Shown one piece after another: positions 44,217-52,855 of a stretch of DNA of 64,000 bases. The translations under genes were made by a program, and so were the position numbers. The stretch is from Paractinoplanes durhamensis (GTDB taxonomy: Bacteria; Actinomycetota; Actinomycetes; Mycobacteriales; Micromonosporaceae). The DNA lies in contig NZ_BOML01000012.1 of the NCBI RefSeq assembly GCF_016862175.1, forward strand, positions 122,631-186,630, read 5' to 3'. Positions within the stretch are counted from its first letter, which is position 1. The number at the start of each line of letters is the position of its first letter. The notes beneath the pieces are model-generated. The model saw only the letters and a list, made by a program, of their open reading frames with translations. It did no database searches and was not told where the DNA came from.

Positions 44217-45405
44217 CGAGTCTTCTCTCCAGGATCTGATCGACCATGGTGTCCTCGTAGACGACCGGCACCGCGCCGTAGCTGCCGGCCAGGTACCGGC
44301 GTTCCCGGTTCTCGCCCTTGCGCGGATGGAAGTCGGTGAGAGCGAACAGGGTTGACGCGCCGTCACGTTTCTCCACGAACCAGATCTCGTCCCGCTCGAG
44401 AACCTCCTCGTTGAGGTTGGTTCCGAGCAGGGCCGCATCGTGGGTGGTGAACAGCAGTTGAGCGCCGGAGGTGTTGATCTCGGGATGCCGGAAGAGTTCG
44501 AACAGCCGCACGGTCAGCCGCGGGTGGAGGCTGGCGTCGATCTCGTCGATCACCAGTACCGCTCCGCCGTTGATGGCGTCGAGGGCCAGGGCCGCCAACT
44601 CGGCCCACGCGAGCGTGCCGTCGGACTCGTCGGCCAGGTCGAGGGCAACACCTTCCGGTCCGTGCAGGAACTTCACCTCCGGCGACATTCGGCCTGATCC
44701 CGGTTCGGGTTCGACCACGGTCACGCCGGTGATGCCGAGGCCGGCCGCCTTGATCATGTTGACCATGTCGGGATGGTGTGCGACCGCGGCCGCAACGATG
44801 AACGGCAGCCGGACCAGACGGCTACCGGCCGCTTGCACGATGCCGGGCAGGATCAGGCCACGCCGGAACCATCGGTAGACCGGGTCGGCTTCCGCCTGGT
44901 TCAGCTGCACGGCGGTGCTCAGCAACAACGCATTGTCACGGAGGAGGCCACGGAGCACCTCGGCGCGACTGCGTCGTTCGGGCACCGTGGAACCCAGTTC
45001 GATCTTCTGGCCCTCGCGCTCGAAGATGACTCGTTTCCGTCCGTGCGGGTAGGTATGCAGCCACTCCTGCTGGACCGACTCGCTCGTCACCTCGAACCCG
45101 TAAGCCCACTGGACACCGTCGAGGATCAGGTCGACGGCAAAGGCCGACGGTTCGCCCTCGGCTCCGCCGAGCCGGTAGGGAACGCGCGGGACACCGGAGC
45201 CGGCTTCCCACACCCGGAACGAGTCGAGCACCGCCGACCGCATCCAGGAGAGAGCGTCGAGAATGTTGGACTTGCCGGAGGCATTGGCTCCGAACACCGC
45301 GGTCACCGGCACGACAGTGCCCCGCGCCTCGTACTGCGGCATCAGCAGAAGGGTCTGCTCCTCGCGCAGCGAACGATGATTGCTGACTCGAAAACTACGC
45401 AGCAC
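44203..45405 (-). CDS. RloA/AAA15-type ATPase, predicted defence component
   Basis: A protein of 400 residues starting GTG behind GGAGG. Walker A is FGANASGKSN (about 39-48). A Walker B and signature region AVLVIDEIDASLHPRL is near 280-295, and the H-loop LLFTTHDAALLG near 316. The ABC-like AAA15 fold is common in OLD/RloA/AbiL defence ATPases, which gate a nuclease partner. It is followed by the RloB-like gene. The pair sits between kamD (69 bp away) and kamE. Confidence 0.85.
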   Translation of the reverse strand: MLRSFRVSNHRSLREEQTLLLMPQYEARGTVVPVTAVFGANASGKSNILDALSWMRSAVLDSFRVWEAGSGVPRVPYRLGGAEGEPSAFAVDLILDGVQWAYGFEVTSESVQQEWLHTYPHGRKRVIFEREGQKIELGSTVPERRSRAEVLRGLLRDNALLLSTAVQLNQAEADPVYRWFRRGLILPGIVQAAGSRLVRLPFIVAAAVAHHPDMVNMIKAAGLGITGVTVVEPEPGSGRMSPEVKFLHGPEGVALDLADESDGTLAWAELAALALDAINGGAVLVIDEIDASLHPRLTVRLFELFRHPEINTSGAQLLFTTHDAALLGTNLNEEVLERDEIWFVEKRDGASTLFALTDFHPRKGENRERRYLAGSYGAVPVVYEDTMVDQILERRLDDAA

Positions 45406-45474
45406 TGAGTGCCTCCATGCGCCTTACCCGCTCTTTCGTGCAAGTAAAGCGCAGAAACTGCCTCCAGGCTGTCT

Positions 45475-47034
45475 TCAACGGGACTCCAGGGCCTCGGTCA
45501 CCGGGTTGAAGTAGTCGTCGTCGTGCTTTGCTACGCCGTCGAGGCCCTTTCCCCGGTTCGCGGGGCGTTTCATGATGCCGAAGGTGCCGTCGGCGATCGC
45601 GTCGAGCAGGGTGTCGTCGACGATCTTCGCCAGCAGATCCACCGCCTCGGCCAGGACCTGGTGGCCTCGCTGCTGGATGAAACCGCCGGGGGCGGGGACG
45701 AAGTCCTCGTGCAGGTTTCCTGCTCCGGTCAGCACGTAGCGGACGTTCTGCAGGGCGATGTCGCGGTCCGACAACCACGGCGTCACCACGGCCTCGGTCA
45801 TCATGCCGACCAGCAGGATGCCCTGGCCCGTGAGCGCACCCACCAGGTTGAAGAAACCGTCCAGGAGGTTGCCGCGGAACACGTCGCCGGTCATGTGCTT
45901 GGTCGGCGGCATCCACTTCAGCGGCGCGTCCGGGAACAGCTCGCGGGCCAGCAGGGCGTGTGCCAGCTCCAGGCGGAACGACTCCGGCAGCTCCGGGTTG
46001 ATCTCGAAGGCGTGGCCCAGGCCCAGCTGCCAGTTCGCCAAGCCCGCCTCGTGCGCGAAGAACTCGTTGAGCAGCTGCGACACCGTCACCGTGTGGGCGG
46101 CCTCGACCGCGTCCGCGGTGGTCAGGTAGTTGTCCTCGCCGGTGTTGATGATGATGCCGGCGCGGGCGTGGACCTGACGGCTGAAGCGCTGGTCGACGAA
46201 GGTGCGGATCGGGTTGATGTCGCGGAACAGGATGCCGTACATCGAGTCGTTGAGCATCATGTCGAGGCGTTCCATGCCGGCCAGCGCGGCGATCTCCGGC
46301 ATGCACAACCCGGACGCGTAGTTCGTGAGCCGCACGTAGCGGCCCAGCTCCTTCGACGTCTCGTCGAGCGCCGCCCGCATCAGCCGGAAGTTCTCCTGGG
46401 TGGCGTACGTGCCGGCGAAACCCTCCCGGGTGGCGCCCTCCGGCACGAAATCCAGCAGCGACTGGCCGGTCGACCGGATCACCGCGATCACGTCGGCGCC
46501 GGCCCGGGCGGCGGCCTGCGCCTGCGGGATGTCCTCGTAGATGTCGCCGGTCGCGACGATCAGATAGATCCACGGCCGCTGCTTCGGATCCCCGTACCGC
46601 TTGATCAGCCGGTCCCGCTCGGCGCGGCGCCGGTCGACAACCTTGAGGCCGTCGCCGGTCGCCCTTTTCGCCGCCCGCCGGGCCGTCTGGGCTTCCGCCT
46701 TCTTTTCCGGTACGCCGAACCGCACCGCCCCCGCCGCCGCCTTCTGGGCGAGGACGGTGATGTCGTCGACGCCGGTGGCCCGCATCGCGTGGAACACCGG
46801 CACCGCCACCCCGTGCCCCAGCCCGACGTCGGCGCGGACCGCGTCGACCAGCCGGTTCACCCAGGGGATGCCGTCGGAGTCGGCGCCGTGCACACCGGCC
46901 AGGCGCAGCACGGCCCGCTCCACCGACACCGTCGTGTGTGACCGGGCCAGGTCGACGACGGGCTGCCCGGCCCGGGCGGCCAGCCGCCGCGCCTTCGCCA
47001 CGACCTGGGGATCCAGATTCAGCTTCCCGGTCAC
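45475..47034 (-). CDS. kamD: Lysine 5,6-aminomutase, alpha subunit
   Basis: A protein of 519 residues, the family length, starting GTG at 47034. Segments KLNLDPQVVAKARRLA, IYLIVATGDIYEDIPQAQAA, GIIINTGEDNYLTTADAVE and the late FVPAPGGFIQQR fit lysine 5,6-aminomutase alpha. It forms the TIM-barrel and PLP/AdoCbl interface with KamE. The downstream neighbour on the transcript is an RloA-like gene, not the expected kamE. Confidence 0.92.
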   Translation of the reverse strand: MTGKLNLDPQVVAKARRLAARAGQPVVDLARSHTTVSVERAVLRLAGVHGADSDGIPWVNRLVDAVRADVGLGHGVAVPVFHAMRATGVDDITVLAQKAAAGAVRFGVPEKKAEAQTARRAAKRATGDGLKVVDRRRAERDRLIKRYGDPKQRPWIYLIVATGDIYEDIPQAQAAARAGADVIAVIRSTGQSLLDFVPEGATREGFAGTYATQENFRLMRAALDETSKELGRYVRLTNYASGLCMPEIAALAGMERLDMMLNDSMYGILFRDINPIRTFVDQRFSRQVHARAGIIINTGEDNYLTTADAVEAAHTVTVSQLLNEFFAHEAGLANWQLGLGHAFEINPELPESFRLELAHALLARELFPDAPLKWMPPTKHMTGDVFRGNLLDGFFNLVGALTGQGILLVGMMTEAVVTPWLSDRDIALQNVRYVLTGAGNLHEDFVPAPGGFIQQRGHQVLAEAVDLLAKIVDDTLLDAIADGTFGIMKRPANRGKGLDGVAKHDDDYFNPVTEALESR

Positions 47035-47046
47035 CCTCGCACTCCT

Positions 47047-48585
47047 CTACGCCTCGAAGATCGTTTCGCCGGACACGACCGTGCGCCGGCACACCGGCCG
47101 GGCCGGGACCACACCGTCGAGGTCGGCCAGCAACGCCGGCAGGCCCCCGTCGACACCGCCGGGGGTGTCCCACACCGCGAACGTGGCCTGCGCGCCCGGC
47201 GCCAGCACCCCGGCCCCGTCGACCCGGGCCGCCCGCCAGCCACCACGCGTGGACGCGGCGAACGCGGCCCGCACCGTCATCCGGTAGACCGGGTTGCGCG
47301 GGGCGGCCGCGGCCGCCACCACCGCCCACGGGTCGAGCGCCGTCACCGGCGAATCGGAGCCGAACGCCAGGGGCACCCCGACCGCGTGCATCGCGCCGAT
47401 CGGGTTGCTGGCCAGGGCCCGCTCCACGCCGAGGCGCTGCGCGTACATCCGGTCGGTGCCGCCCCACAGGGCGTCGAAGACCGGCTGCACCGACGCGGTC
47501 ACGTCGAACTCCACCATCCGGGCGATCATCGGCTTGTCGATCAGCTCGACGTGCTCGACCCGGTGCCCGGCCGCCCGGATCTCGTCCACCCCGACGGTCT
47601 TCGCGGCGATCGCGAAACCCTCCAGGACCGCCTCGATCGCGGCGTCGCCGATCGCGTGGAAACCGCCCTGCACGCCCACCCGCATGCACTGCAGGAGGTG
47701 CTCGGCGGCCTGCTCGGCGGTCACGAACGCCTCCCCGACACCGTGGTCGCCGTCGTGGTAGGCGTGCCGCACCGACGCCGTCCGCGAACCGAGGGCGCCG
47801 TCGGCGTACAGGTCGCCGGCCGCGCCGACCGCCCCCAGGTCCCGGGCCCGCTCGGCGCCGCCCAGCTCACCCCAGTAGCCGTAGACCAGCGGCAGGCCCT
47901 GCCCGGACAGCGCGAGCACCGACCGCAGGTCCTCCTCGCTGGAGGTGCCGGGGCCGGCGCATTCGTGCACCGCGGCGATCCCCATCGACGCCGCCTTGGT
48001 CAACGCCGTGCGCTGCGCCGCGGTCCGCTGTTCCGGGGTCAGGCTGCCCAGCGCCACCGCCCGTACCGCATGGTGGGCCTGCTCCCGCACCCAGCCGGAC
48101 GCGTCGTACCCGGCAACTCCCTCGGCAGCACCCAGGAGTGAGGTCGACGCCAGGGCCGAGTGGACCGATGCCTGCGACAGGTAGGCGCGGCGGCCGCCGG
48201 CCGCATTCTCCAGCTCCGCCGCCGTCGGCGGCGTCTGGTCCGCCCAGGTCGACTCGTCCCAGCCGTGCCCGTGCACCACCCCGCCGGCCGGGCGGGTCGC
48301 GGCGAACGCGGCCACCCGGTCGAGCAGCTCGCCCGGCGAGCGGACCGCGGACAGGTCCAGGCCGTCGAACGCCAGGCCGGTGTCGGTGGCGTGCACATGC
48401 GCATCCACGAACGCGGGCGTGACCAGGGCGTTCTCCAGGTCGACGCGCTGGTCGGCGGCCGGCGCGTCACCGGTCTGCCCGAGCCAGGCGATCTTGCCGT
48501 CGCGGACCAGCATGGCGGTGGCCCGCGGGTCGGCGGCGGAGTAGAAGCGGCCGTTTCCGTAAAGAACCGAGGGGTGGTCTGTCAT
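47047..48585 (-). CDS. YtcJ-like amidohydrolase
   Basis: A protein of 512 residues from the ATG at 48585. The metal-dependent amidohydrolase signature is FVDAHVHATDTG, with later GHGWDES, GFHAIGDAAIEAV, HRVEHVELI and LAFGSDSPVTALDPW, which fits the YtcJ branch. It probably hydrolyses an amide of unknown identity. It sits between kdd and kamD with 5- and 12-base gaps, so it is in the lysine operon; a lysine lactam or N-acyl substrate is possible but unproven. Confidence 0.85.
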   Translation of the reverse strand: MTDHPSVLYGNGRFYSAADPRATAMLVRDGKIAWLGQTGDAPAADQRVDLENALVTPAFVDAHVHATDTGLAFDGLDLSAVRSPGELLDRVAAFAATRPAGGVVHGHGWDESTWADQTPPTAAELENAAGGRRAYLSQASVHSALASTSLLGAAEGVAGYDASGWVREQAHHAVRAVALGSLTPEQRTAAQRTALTKAASMGIAAVHECAGPGTSSEEDLRSVLALSGQGLPLVYGYWGELGGAERARDLGAVGAAGDLYADGALGSRTASVRHAYHDGDHGVGEAFVTAEQAAEHLLQCMRVGVQGGFHAIGDAAIEAVLEGFAIAAKTVGVDEIRAAGHRVEHVELIDKPMIARMVEFDVTASVQPVFDALWGGTDRMYAQRLGVERALASNPIGAMHAVGVPLAFGSDSPVTALDPWAVVAAAAAPRNPVYRMTVRAAFAASTRGGWRAARVDGAGVLAPGAQATFAVWDTPGGVDGGLPALLADLDGVVPARPVCRRTVVSGETIFEA

Positions 48586-48590
48586 AGGGG

Positions 48591-49610
48591 TCAGTGTCCC
48601 GCGATCCGTGCCTCGAACAGCCGCCGGACCGCCGGGACACGACGGAGCAGATCGACGGCGAACTCGGCGTGACCGGGCACGTAACCGTTCCCGATGATCA
48701 TCGTCACGTCGGCGGCCAGCCCCTCGGCGCCGAGCGCGGCCGCCGGGAAGCTGGTCGCCATCGAGAAGAAGATGACCGTGCCGCCGGGCGCGGTCGCCAG
48801 GATCGCGCCGTGCTCGCAGCCCGGCACGTCCACGCAGACCACCGTGATCGTCGCCGGGTCGCCGACCGCCTCGGCCACCGCGACCGGGTTGCGGGCGTCG
48901 GCGATCGCCACCGCATCGGCCAGGCCGGCCTCGCGGACCGACGCCGCCTCCGCCTCGTCCCGGACGATCGCGGTGGTGCGCGCCCCGGCCAGCCGGGCCG
49001 CGGCGAGGGACAGCGAGCCGCTCTTGCCGGCGCCGCCGAGCACGGTGACCGTCACATCCCGCTCGTACTCGCGGACGATCCGGTCGGTCAGCGCCGGGGC
49101 GCCGCACACGTCGTAGACGGCAAGGGCCAGCTCCGGTGCCAGATCGTCGGGGAGCACCCCGACCACGGAACGGCCGAACAGGATCGCCGTACCCTCCGCC
49201 GGAATTTGCTCGGATTTTCCGTCCCAGCCCGCCAGGGCGTCGGTGATCCGCAGCGGGGTCAGGGTCAGCGACACCAGCGTGGCGACCCGGTCCCCCGGCT
49301 TGAGGCCCAGCGGCGACTCCGAGCCGGCCTCCTCGACCACCCCGATCAGCATGCCGCCCGACCCGGTGACCGGATTGTGCATCTTGCCGCGCGTCCCGAC
49401 GATCTCCAGGACCTCCGCGCGCACCGCCGCACCGTCCCCGCCGTGCTTCTCCGACAGCTGCCGGAAGCTCGCCGCGTCCAGGTTCAGCCGCTTCACCGCG
49501 ATCCGCACCTCGTCGGCCGCGATCTCCGGGCTCGCATCGAGCCGCCACGCCGCCTGCGGCAGCACACCGGCCGGCTCGAGCACCCGCCGCAGACCCACAG
49601 AAGCTGACAT
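48591..49610 (-). CDS. kdd: L-erythro-3,5-diaminohexanoate dehydrogenase
   Basis: A protein of 339 residues from the ATG at 49610. The middle holds the Rossmann motif VTVLGGAGKSGSLSLAAARL, and the N-terminus MSASVGLRRVLEP leads to the conserved KMHNPVTGSGGMLIG. Kdd oxidises the KamDE product, releasing ammonia. It is first in the leftward operon and divergent from kamA. Confidence 0.88.
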   Translation of the reverse strand: MSASVGLRRVLEPAGVLPQAAWRLDASPEIAADEVRIAVKRLNLDAASFRQLSEKHGGDGAAVRAEVLEIVGTRGKMHNPVTGSGGMLIGVVEEAGSESPLGLKPGDRVATLVSLTLTPLRITDALAGWDGKSEQIPAEGTAILFGRSVVGVLPDDLAPELALAVYDVCGAPALTDRIVREYERDVTVTVLGGAGKSGSLSLAAARLAGARTTAIVRDEAEAASVREAGLADAVAIADARNPVAVAEAVGDPATITVVCVDVPGCEHGAILATAPGGTVIFFSMATSFPAAALGAEGLAADVTMIIGNGYVPGHAEFAVDLLRRVPAVRRLFEARIAGH

Positions 49611-49657
49611 GAACCCCACCCTCACCAAGAAATCAAGGCGCTCAGAACGTTGCTACA

Positions 49658-49672
49658 CCGTAAATCCTACGG
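49658..49672. promoter_or_regulatory. 15-bp dyad between kdd and kamA
   Basis: CCGTA-AATCC-TACGG in the divergent 138-bp gap. The 5-5-5 form resembles Lrp/AsnC sites; an AsnC-type gene exists at 58082-58558 but no link is shown. Confidence 0.35.
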
Positions 49673-49748
49673 ACACGAGGTTTCTAGACGAAAAAATATC
49701 CAGTACGTTGGAGCCCGGTCCGCAATGACGCAAACCAGGGAGGCATCG

Positions 49749-51107
49749 ATGACCGCACCCGCCGGCCAGCCCTATGAGTACCAGCGCCGCCCCCTGGTCG
49801 AGCCCGACTGGACCCGCTTCCCCGGCTGGCGGACCGTCACCGCCGCCCAGTGGGAGTCCGCCCAGTGGCAGCGGGTCAACTGCGTCAAGAACATCAAGCA
49901 GTTGCGTACGGTCATGGGCGACCTGCTCGACGAGACGTTCTACGCCGACCTGGACGCCGACCAGCAGCGCCTGGCCACCATGTCGATGCTGATCCCGCCG
50001 CAGATGCTCAACACCATGGTGCCCGACCGCACCCCCGACACGGAGTCGTTCTACAACGACCCGGTCCGCCGCTACATGATCCCGGTCGCCACCGACCGTG
50101 ACCTCGACTGGCCGTCACACCCGCACGCCAGCCGCGACTCCCTGCACGAGCACGACATGTGGGTCGCCGAGGGGCTCACCCACCGCTACCCCACCAAGGT
50201 CCTCGCCGAGCTGCTCTCCACCTGCCCGCAGTACTGCGGGCACTGCACCCGGATGGACCTGGTCGGCAACAGCACCCCCACCGTCGACAAGCTCAAACTG
50301 TCGCTCAAGCCGGTCGACCGCTACGACGCGCACCTCGCCTACCTGAAGGCCCACCCGGGCGTCCGCGACGTGGTCGTCTCCGGCGGGGACGTCGCCAACG
50401 TGCCGTGGAAACAGCTCGAGGCGTACCTCATGGGCCTTCTGTCCGTGCCCACCGTGCGCGACGTCCGGCTCGCCACCAAAGCCCTGATGGGTCTCCCCCA
50501 GCACTGGCTGCAGGACGACGTCGTCGAGGGCATGCAGCGGGTCGCCATCACCGCCCAGCGGCGCGGCGTCAACCTCGCCGTGCACACCCACGTCAACCAC
50601 ATGAACTCGCTGACCCCGCTCGTCGCCAAGGCCGTCCGCACGTTGCTGGAGGTCGGCGTCCGGGACGTCCGCAACCAGGGCGTCCTCATGCGGGGCGTCA
50701 ACGCCACCACGGCCGACCTGCTCGACCTGTGCTTCGGGATGCAGGGCGAGGCCGGCATCCTGCCGTACTACTTCTACATGTGCGACATGATCCCCAACGC
50801 CGAGCACTGGCGGGTCCCGGTCTGGCACGCCCAGCAACTGCAGCACGACCTGATGGGCTACCTGCCCGGCTACGCCACCCCGCGGATCGTCTGCGACGTG
50901 CCGTTCGTCGGCAAGCGCTGGGTGCACATGCTCACCGAGTACGACCGGGAGCACGGCATCTCCTACTGGACCAAGAACTACCGCACGTCCATCGAGAAGG
51001 ACGACGCCGAGGCGCTGTCCAAACTGCACGCCTACTACGACCCGATCGACACCCTGCCCGAGTCCGGGCAGGACTGGTGGCGCAAGCAGGTCGCCGACGA
51101 AGGCTGA
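49749..51107 (+). CDS. kamA: Lysine 2,3-aminomutase
   Basis: A protein of 452 residues. The radical-SAM cluster motif CPQYCGHC has Cys 159, 163 and 166; VVSGGDVANVPWKQLE follows. A Lys near 389 (DVPFVGKRW) occupies the expected PLP-lysine region. The ATG at 49749 follows AGGGAGG; an ATG at 49725 is also in frame but has a weaker site. It makes L-beta-lysine, the first step before KamDE. It is divergent from the rest of the cluster. Confidence 0.9.
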   Translation: MTAPAGQPYEYQRRPLVEPDWTRFPGWRTVTAAQWESAQWQRVNCVKNIKQLRTVMGDLLDETFYADLDADQQRLATMSMLIPPQMLNTMVPDRTPDTESFYNDPVRRYMIPVATDRDLDWPSHPHASRDSLHEHDMWVAEGLTHRYPTKVLAELLSTCPQYCGHCTRMDLVGNSTPTVDKLKLSLKPVDRYDAHLAYLKAHPGVRDVVVSGGDVANVPWKQLEAYLMGLLSVPTVRDVRLATKALMGLPQHWLQDDVVEGMQRVAITAQRRGVNLAVHTHVNHMNSLTPLVAKAVRTLLEVGVRDVRNQGVLMRGVNATTADLLDLCFGMQGEAGILPYYFYMCDMIPNAEHWRVPVWHAQQLQHDLMGYLPGYATPRIVCDVPFVGKRWVHMLTEYDREHGISYWTKNYRTSIEKDDAEALSKLHAYYDPIDTLPESGQDWWRKQVADEG

Positions 51108-51119
51108 ATCCCCGGGGGT

Positions 51120-51155
51120 GAAGAAAGGGCCCCGGTTGCCCGGGGCCCTTTCTTC
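51120..51155. terminator. Strong bidirectional terminator
   Basis: Perfect 16-bp stem GAAGAAAGGGCCCCGG with loop TTGC and a CTTTCTTC run. It ends kamA and the convergent CsbD gene. Confidence 0.9.
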
Positions 51156-51173
51156 CGTATCTACTGCTCAGTC

Positions 51174-51365
51174 CTACTTGAAGGCGTCGCGGACATCCTT
51201 GCCGGCGTCCTTCACGTGCTCGGCCGCCTTACGGGCCTGCGCGCCGGTCTCCTGCGCCTCACCCTTGGCCACCAGGCTCTCGTTGTCGGTGGCGCGGCCC
51301 ACGGCCTGCTTCGCCTTGCCGGACAGCTCGTCGGCCTCGTTCTTGACCTTGTCAGTGAAGCTCAT
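51174..51365 (-). CDS. CsbD-family stress protein
   Basis: A protein of 63 residues, MSFTDKVKNEADELSGKAKQ, continuing as a Lys/Ala/Glu-rich helix; the whole length fits the CsbD family of general-stress proteins. No membrane segment. Function is not known in detail. Confidence 0.85.
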   Translation of the reverse strand: MSFTDKVKNEADELSGKAKQAVGRATDNESLVAKGEAQETGAQARKAAEHVKDAGKDVRDAFK

Positions 51366-51450
51366 TCGTCAACCCTCCAGGTGGTCGTTGCCTGACAGGG
51401 TGGTTCCCTCGGGGCTCCGGCTCGAAACAGTTACCGAAGCCACTCCCCGC

Positions 51451-51465
51451 AGAGCGTCCTAGGAT
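51451..51465 (+). promoter_or_regulatory. AGAGCGTCCTAGGAT element, copy 2
   Basis: Identical to 35730-35744 and lies 22 bases before the methyltransferase GTG; TAGGAT could be its -10 box. The upstream TTACCG (51431-51436) is a possible -35. Confidence 0.5.
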
Positions 51466-51487
51466 ACTGCGATATAAGATCTTTGTC

Positions 51488-52204
51488 GTGAACGATCACG
51501 CCAACTCGTTCGGATCCGCTGCCGCCGCCTACGAACGGGGCCGGCCCGGCTATCCGTCCGCCGCCCTCGACTGGCTCCTGCCCGCCGGCCTGCCCCGGGT
51601 CGTCGACCTGGGCGCCGGCACCGGGAAACTCACCCGCCAGATCCGCGACCGCGGACTGCCGGTCACCGCCGTCGAGCCGTCGCCGGGCATGCTCGACGAG
51701 CTGGCCCGGGCTGTGCCCGGGGTGCCGGCCGTGCGCGGCTCCGCCGAGGACATCCCGCTGCCCGACGACTCCGCCGACGTCGTGCTGGTCGCGCAGGCCT
51801 GGCACTGGGTCGACCCGGAGCGGGCCGCGCCGGAGATCGCCCGGGTCCTCGCCCCCGGCGGCCGCCTCGGCCTGATCTGGAACCTGCGCGACGAACGCAC
51901 CGACTGGGTCCGCCGGGTCGGCGAGATCATCGGCAACCAGGAACTCGACCGGTCCACGGTGGTCGGCGCGCCGTTCGGCCCGATCGAGGTGGCGCACTTC
52001 GAGTGGGTCGAGACCCTCGGCCCCGACCGCCTCATCGACATGGTCGCCTCGCGCAGCGCCATCATTCTCCTGTCACCGGTCGAGCGGGCCGCCGTCCTCA
52101 ACGAGGTCCGCCGCCTGGCCGCCACCCACCCCCAGCTGGTCGGGCGCACCGAGTTCGCCCTGCCCTACATCGCCGAGTGCGCCCGCGCCGACCTGCCACG
52201 CTGA
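51488..52204 (+). CDS. Class I SAM-dependent methyltransferase
   Basis: A protein of 238 residues from a GTG at 51488. Motif I is VVDLGAGTGKLTRQI, followed by VTAVEPSPGMLDEL, then LPDDSADVVLVAQAWHWVD and VLAPGGRLGLIWN, the usual UbiE/Trm9-like order. Small-molecule substrate unknown. Confidence 0.85.
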   Translation: MNDHANSFGSAAAAYERGRPGYPSAALDWLLPAGLPRVVDLGAGTGKLTRQIRDRGLPVTAVEPSPGMLDELARAVPGVPAVRGSAEDIPLPDDSADVVLVAQAWHWVDPERAAPEIARVLAPGGRLGLIWNLRDERTDWVRRVGEIIGNQELDRSTVVGAPFGPIEVAHFEWVETLGPDRLIDMVASRSAIILLSPVERAAVLNEVRRLAATHPQLVGRTEFALPYIAECARADLPR

Positions 52205-52211
52205 CACCGCG

Positions 52212-52617
52212 TTGCCGGCACCGATCGGCGGCGAGATCGCCGGCGAGGTGATCGCGATCGGCCTCGGTCCCGGGCCCGCGCCCGAGTTCGAGCTCGGCGA
52301 GCGGGTCACCGGGCTGTCGTTCACCGGGTCCTACGCGGAGGTGGTCACCGTTCCGGCCGGGCTTGTCCGGCGGTGGCACGGTCGACGCCCATGAGCTGCT
52401 GGCCGGCAGCCGGACGATCACCGGGTTCACGGTGTCCCGGTTCGCCGCGAGCCGGCCCGACCGCTACCGGCAACACGGTGACGAGCTGTGGGAACTCGCC
52501 CGGGCCGGGCGGCTGCGGCCGGTCGTCGACGCCGAGCTCCCGCTCGCCGAGGCGGCCGCAGCCCATCGCATCATCGAGTCCCGGGCGAATATGGGAAAGG
52601 TTCTTCTCCGTCCGTGA
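52212..52617 (+). pseudogene. Deleted zinc-type alcohol dehydrogenase/quinone reductase
   Basis: The first 45 residues (IGGEIAGEVIAIG, FELGERVTGLSF, SYAEVVTVPA) are the N-terminal GroES-like start of a quinone-reductase-type enzyme. The last part (DAHELLAGSRTITGFTVS to MGKVLLRP) is its C-terminus, but in another frame, joined near 52365. The Rossmann cofactor domain is missing, so it cannot be active. Confidence 0.7.
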
Positions 52618-52855
52618 TTGCCGCAGATTGTGGGCGCGGACCATCGGTATTTCGGACAGTTGTGATGGGGGAAAGCACTACCTCAATGCAGTTTCGCGAA
52701 AAGGTTCCATTGCGGATGATTGCCCATCGTAAAGCGATCGCTGATCTCTTTTCGCTGGTCGCCGCCAGTTGATCAAGAATGGTTTCCGACACTGTCGAAT
52801 AGCCGAATCAAAATCGTACGAACGGTGGACGTGACTGCCTGCTAGCGTCCACGCC

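Noticed and set aside
47047..49548. 833-codon frame that would fuse the amidohydrolase to a long N-terminal extension
   Set aside because: The extension covers kdd in another frame and has Arg/Gly/Ala chance composition; family similarity begins at the ATG at 48585.
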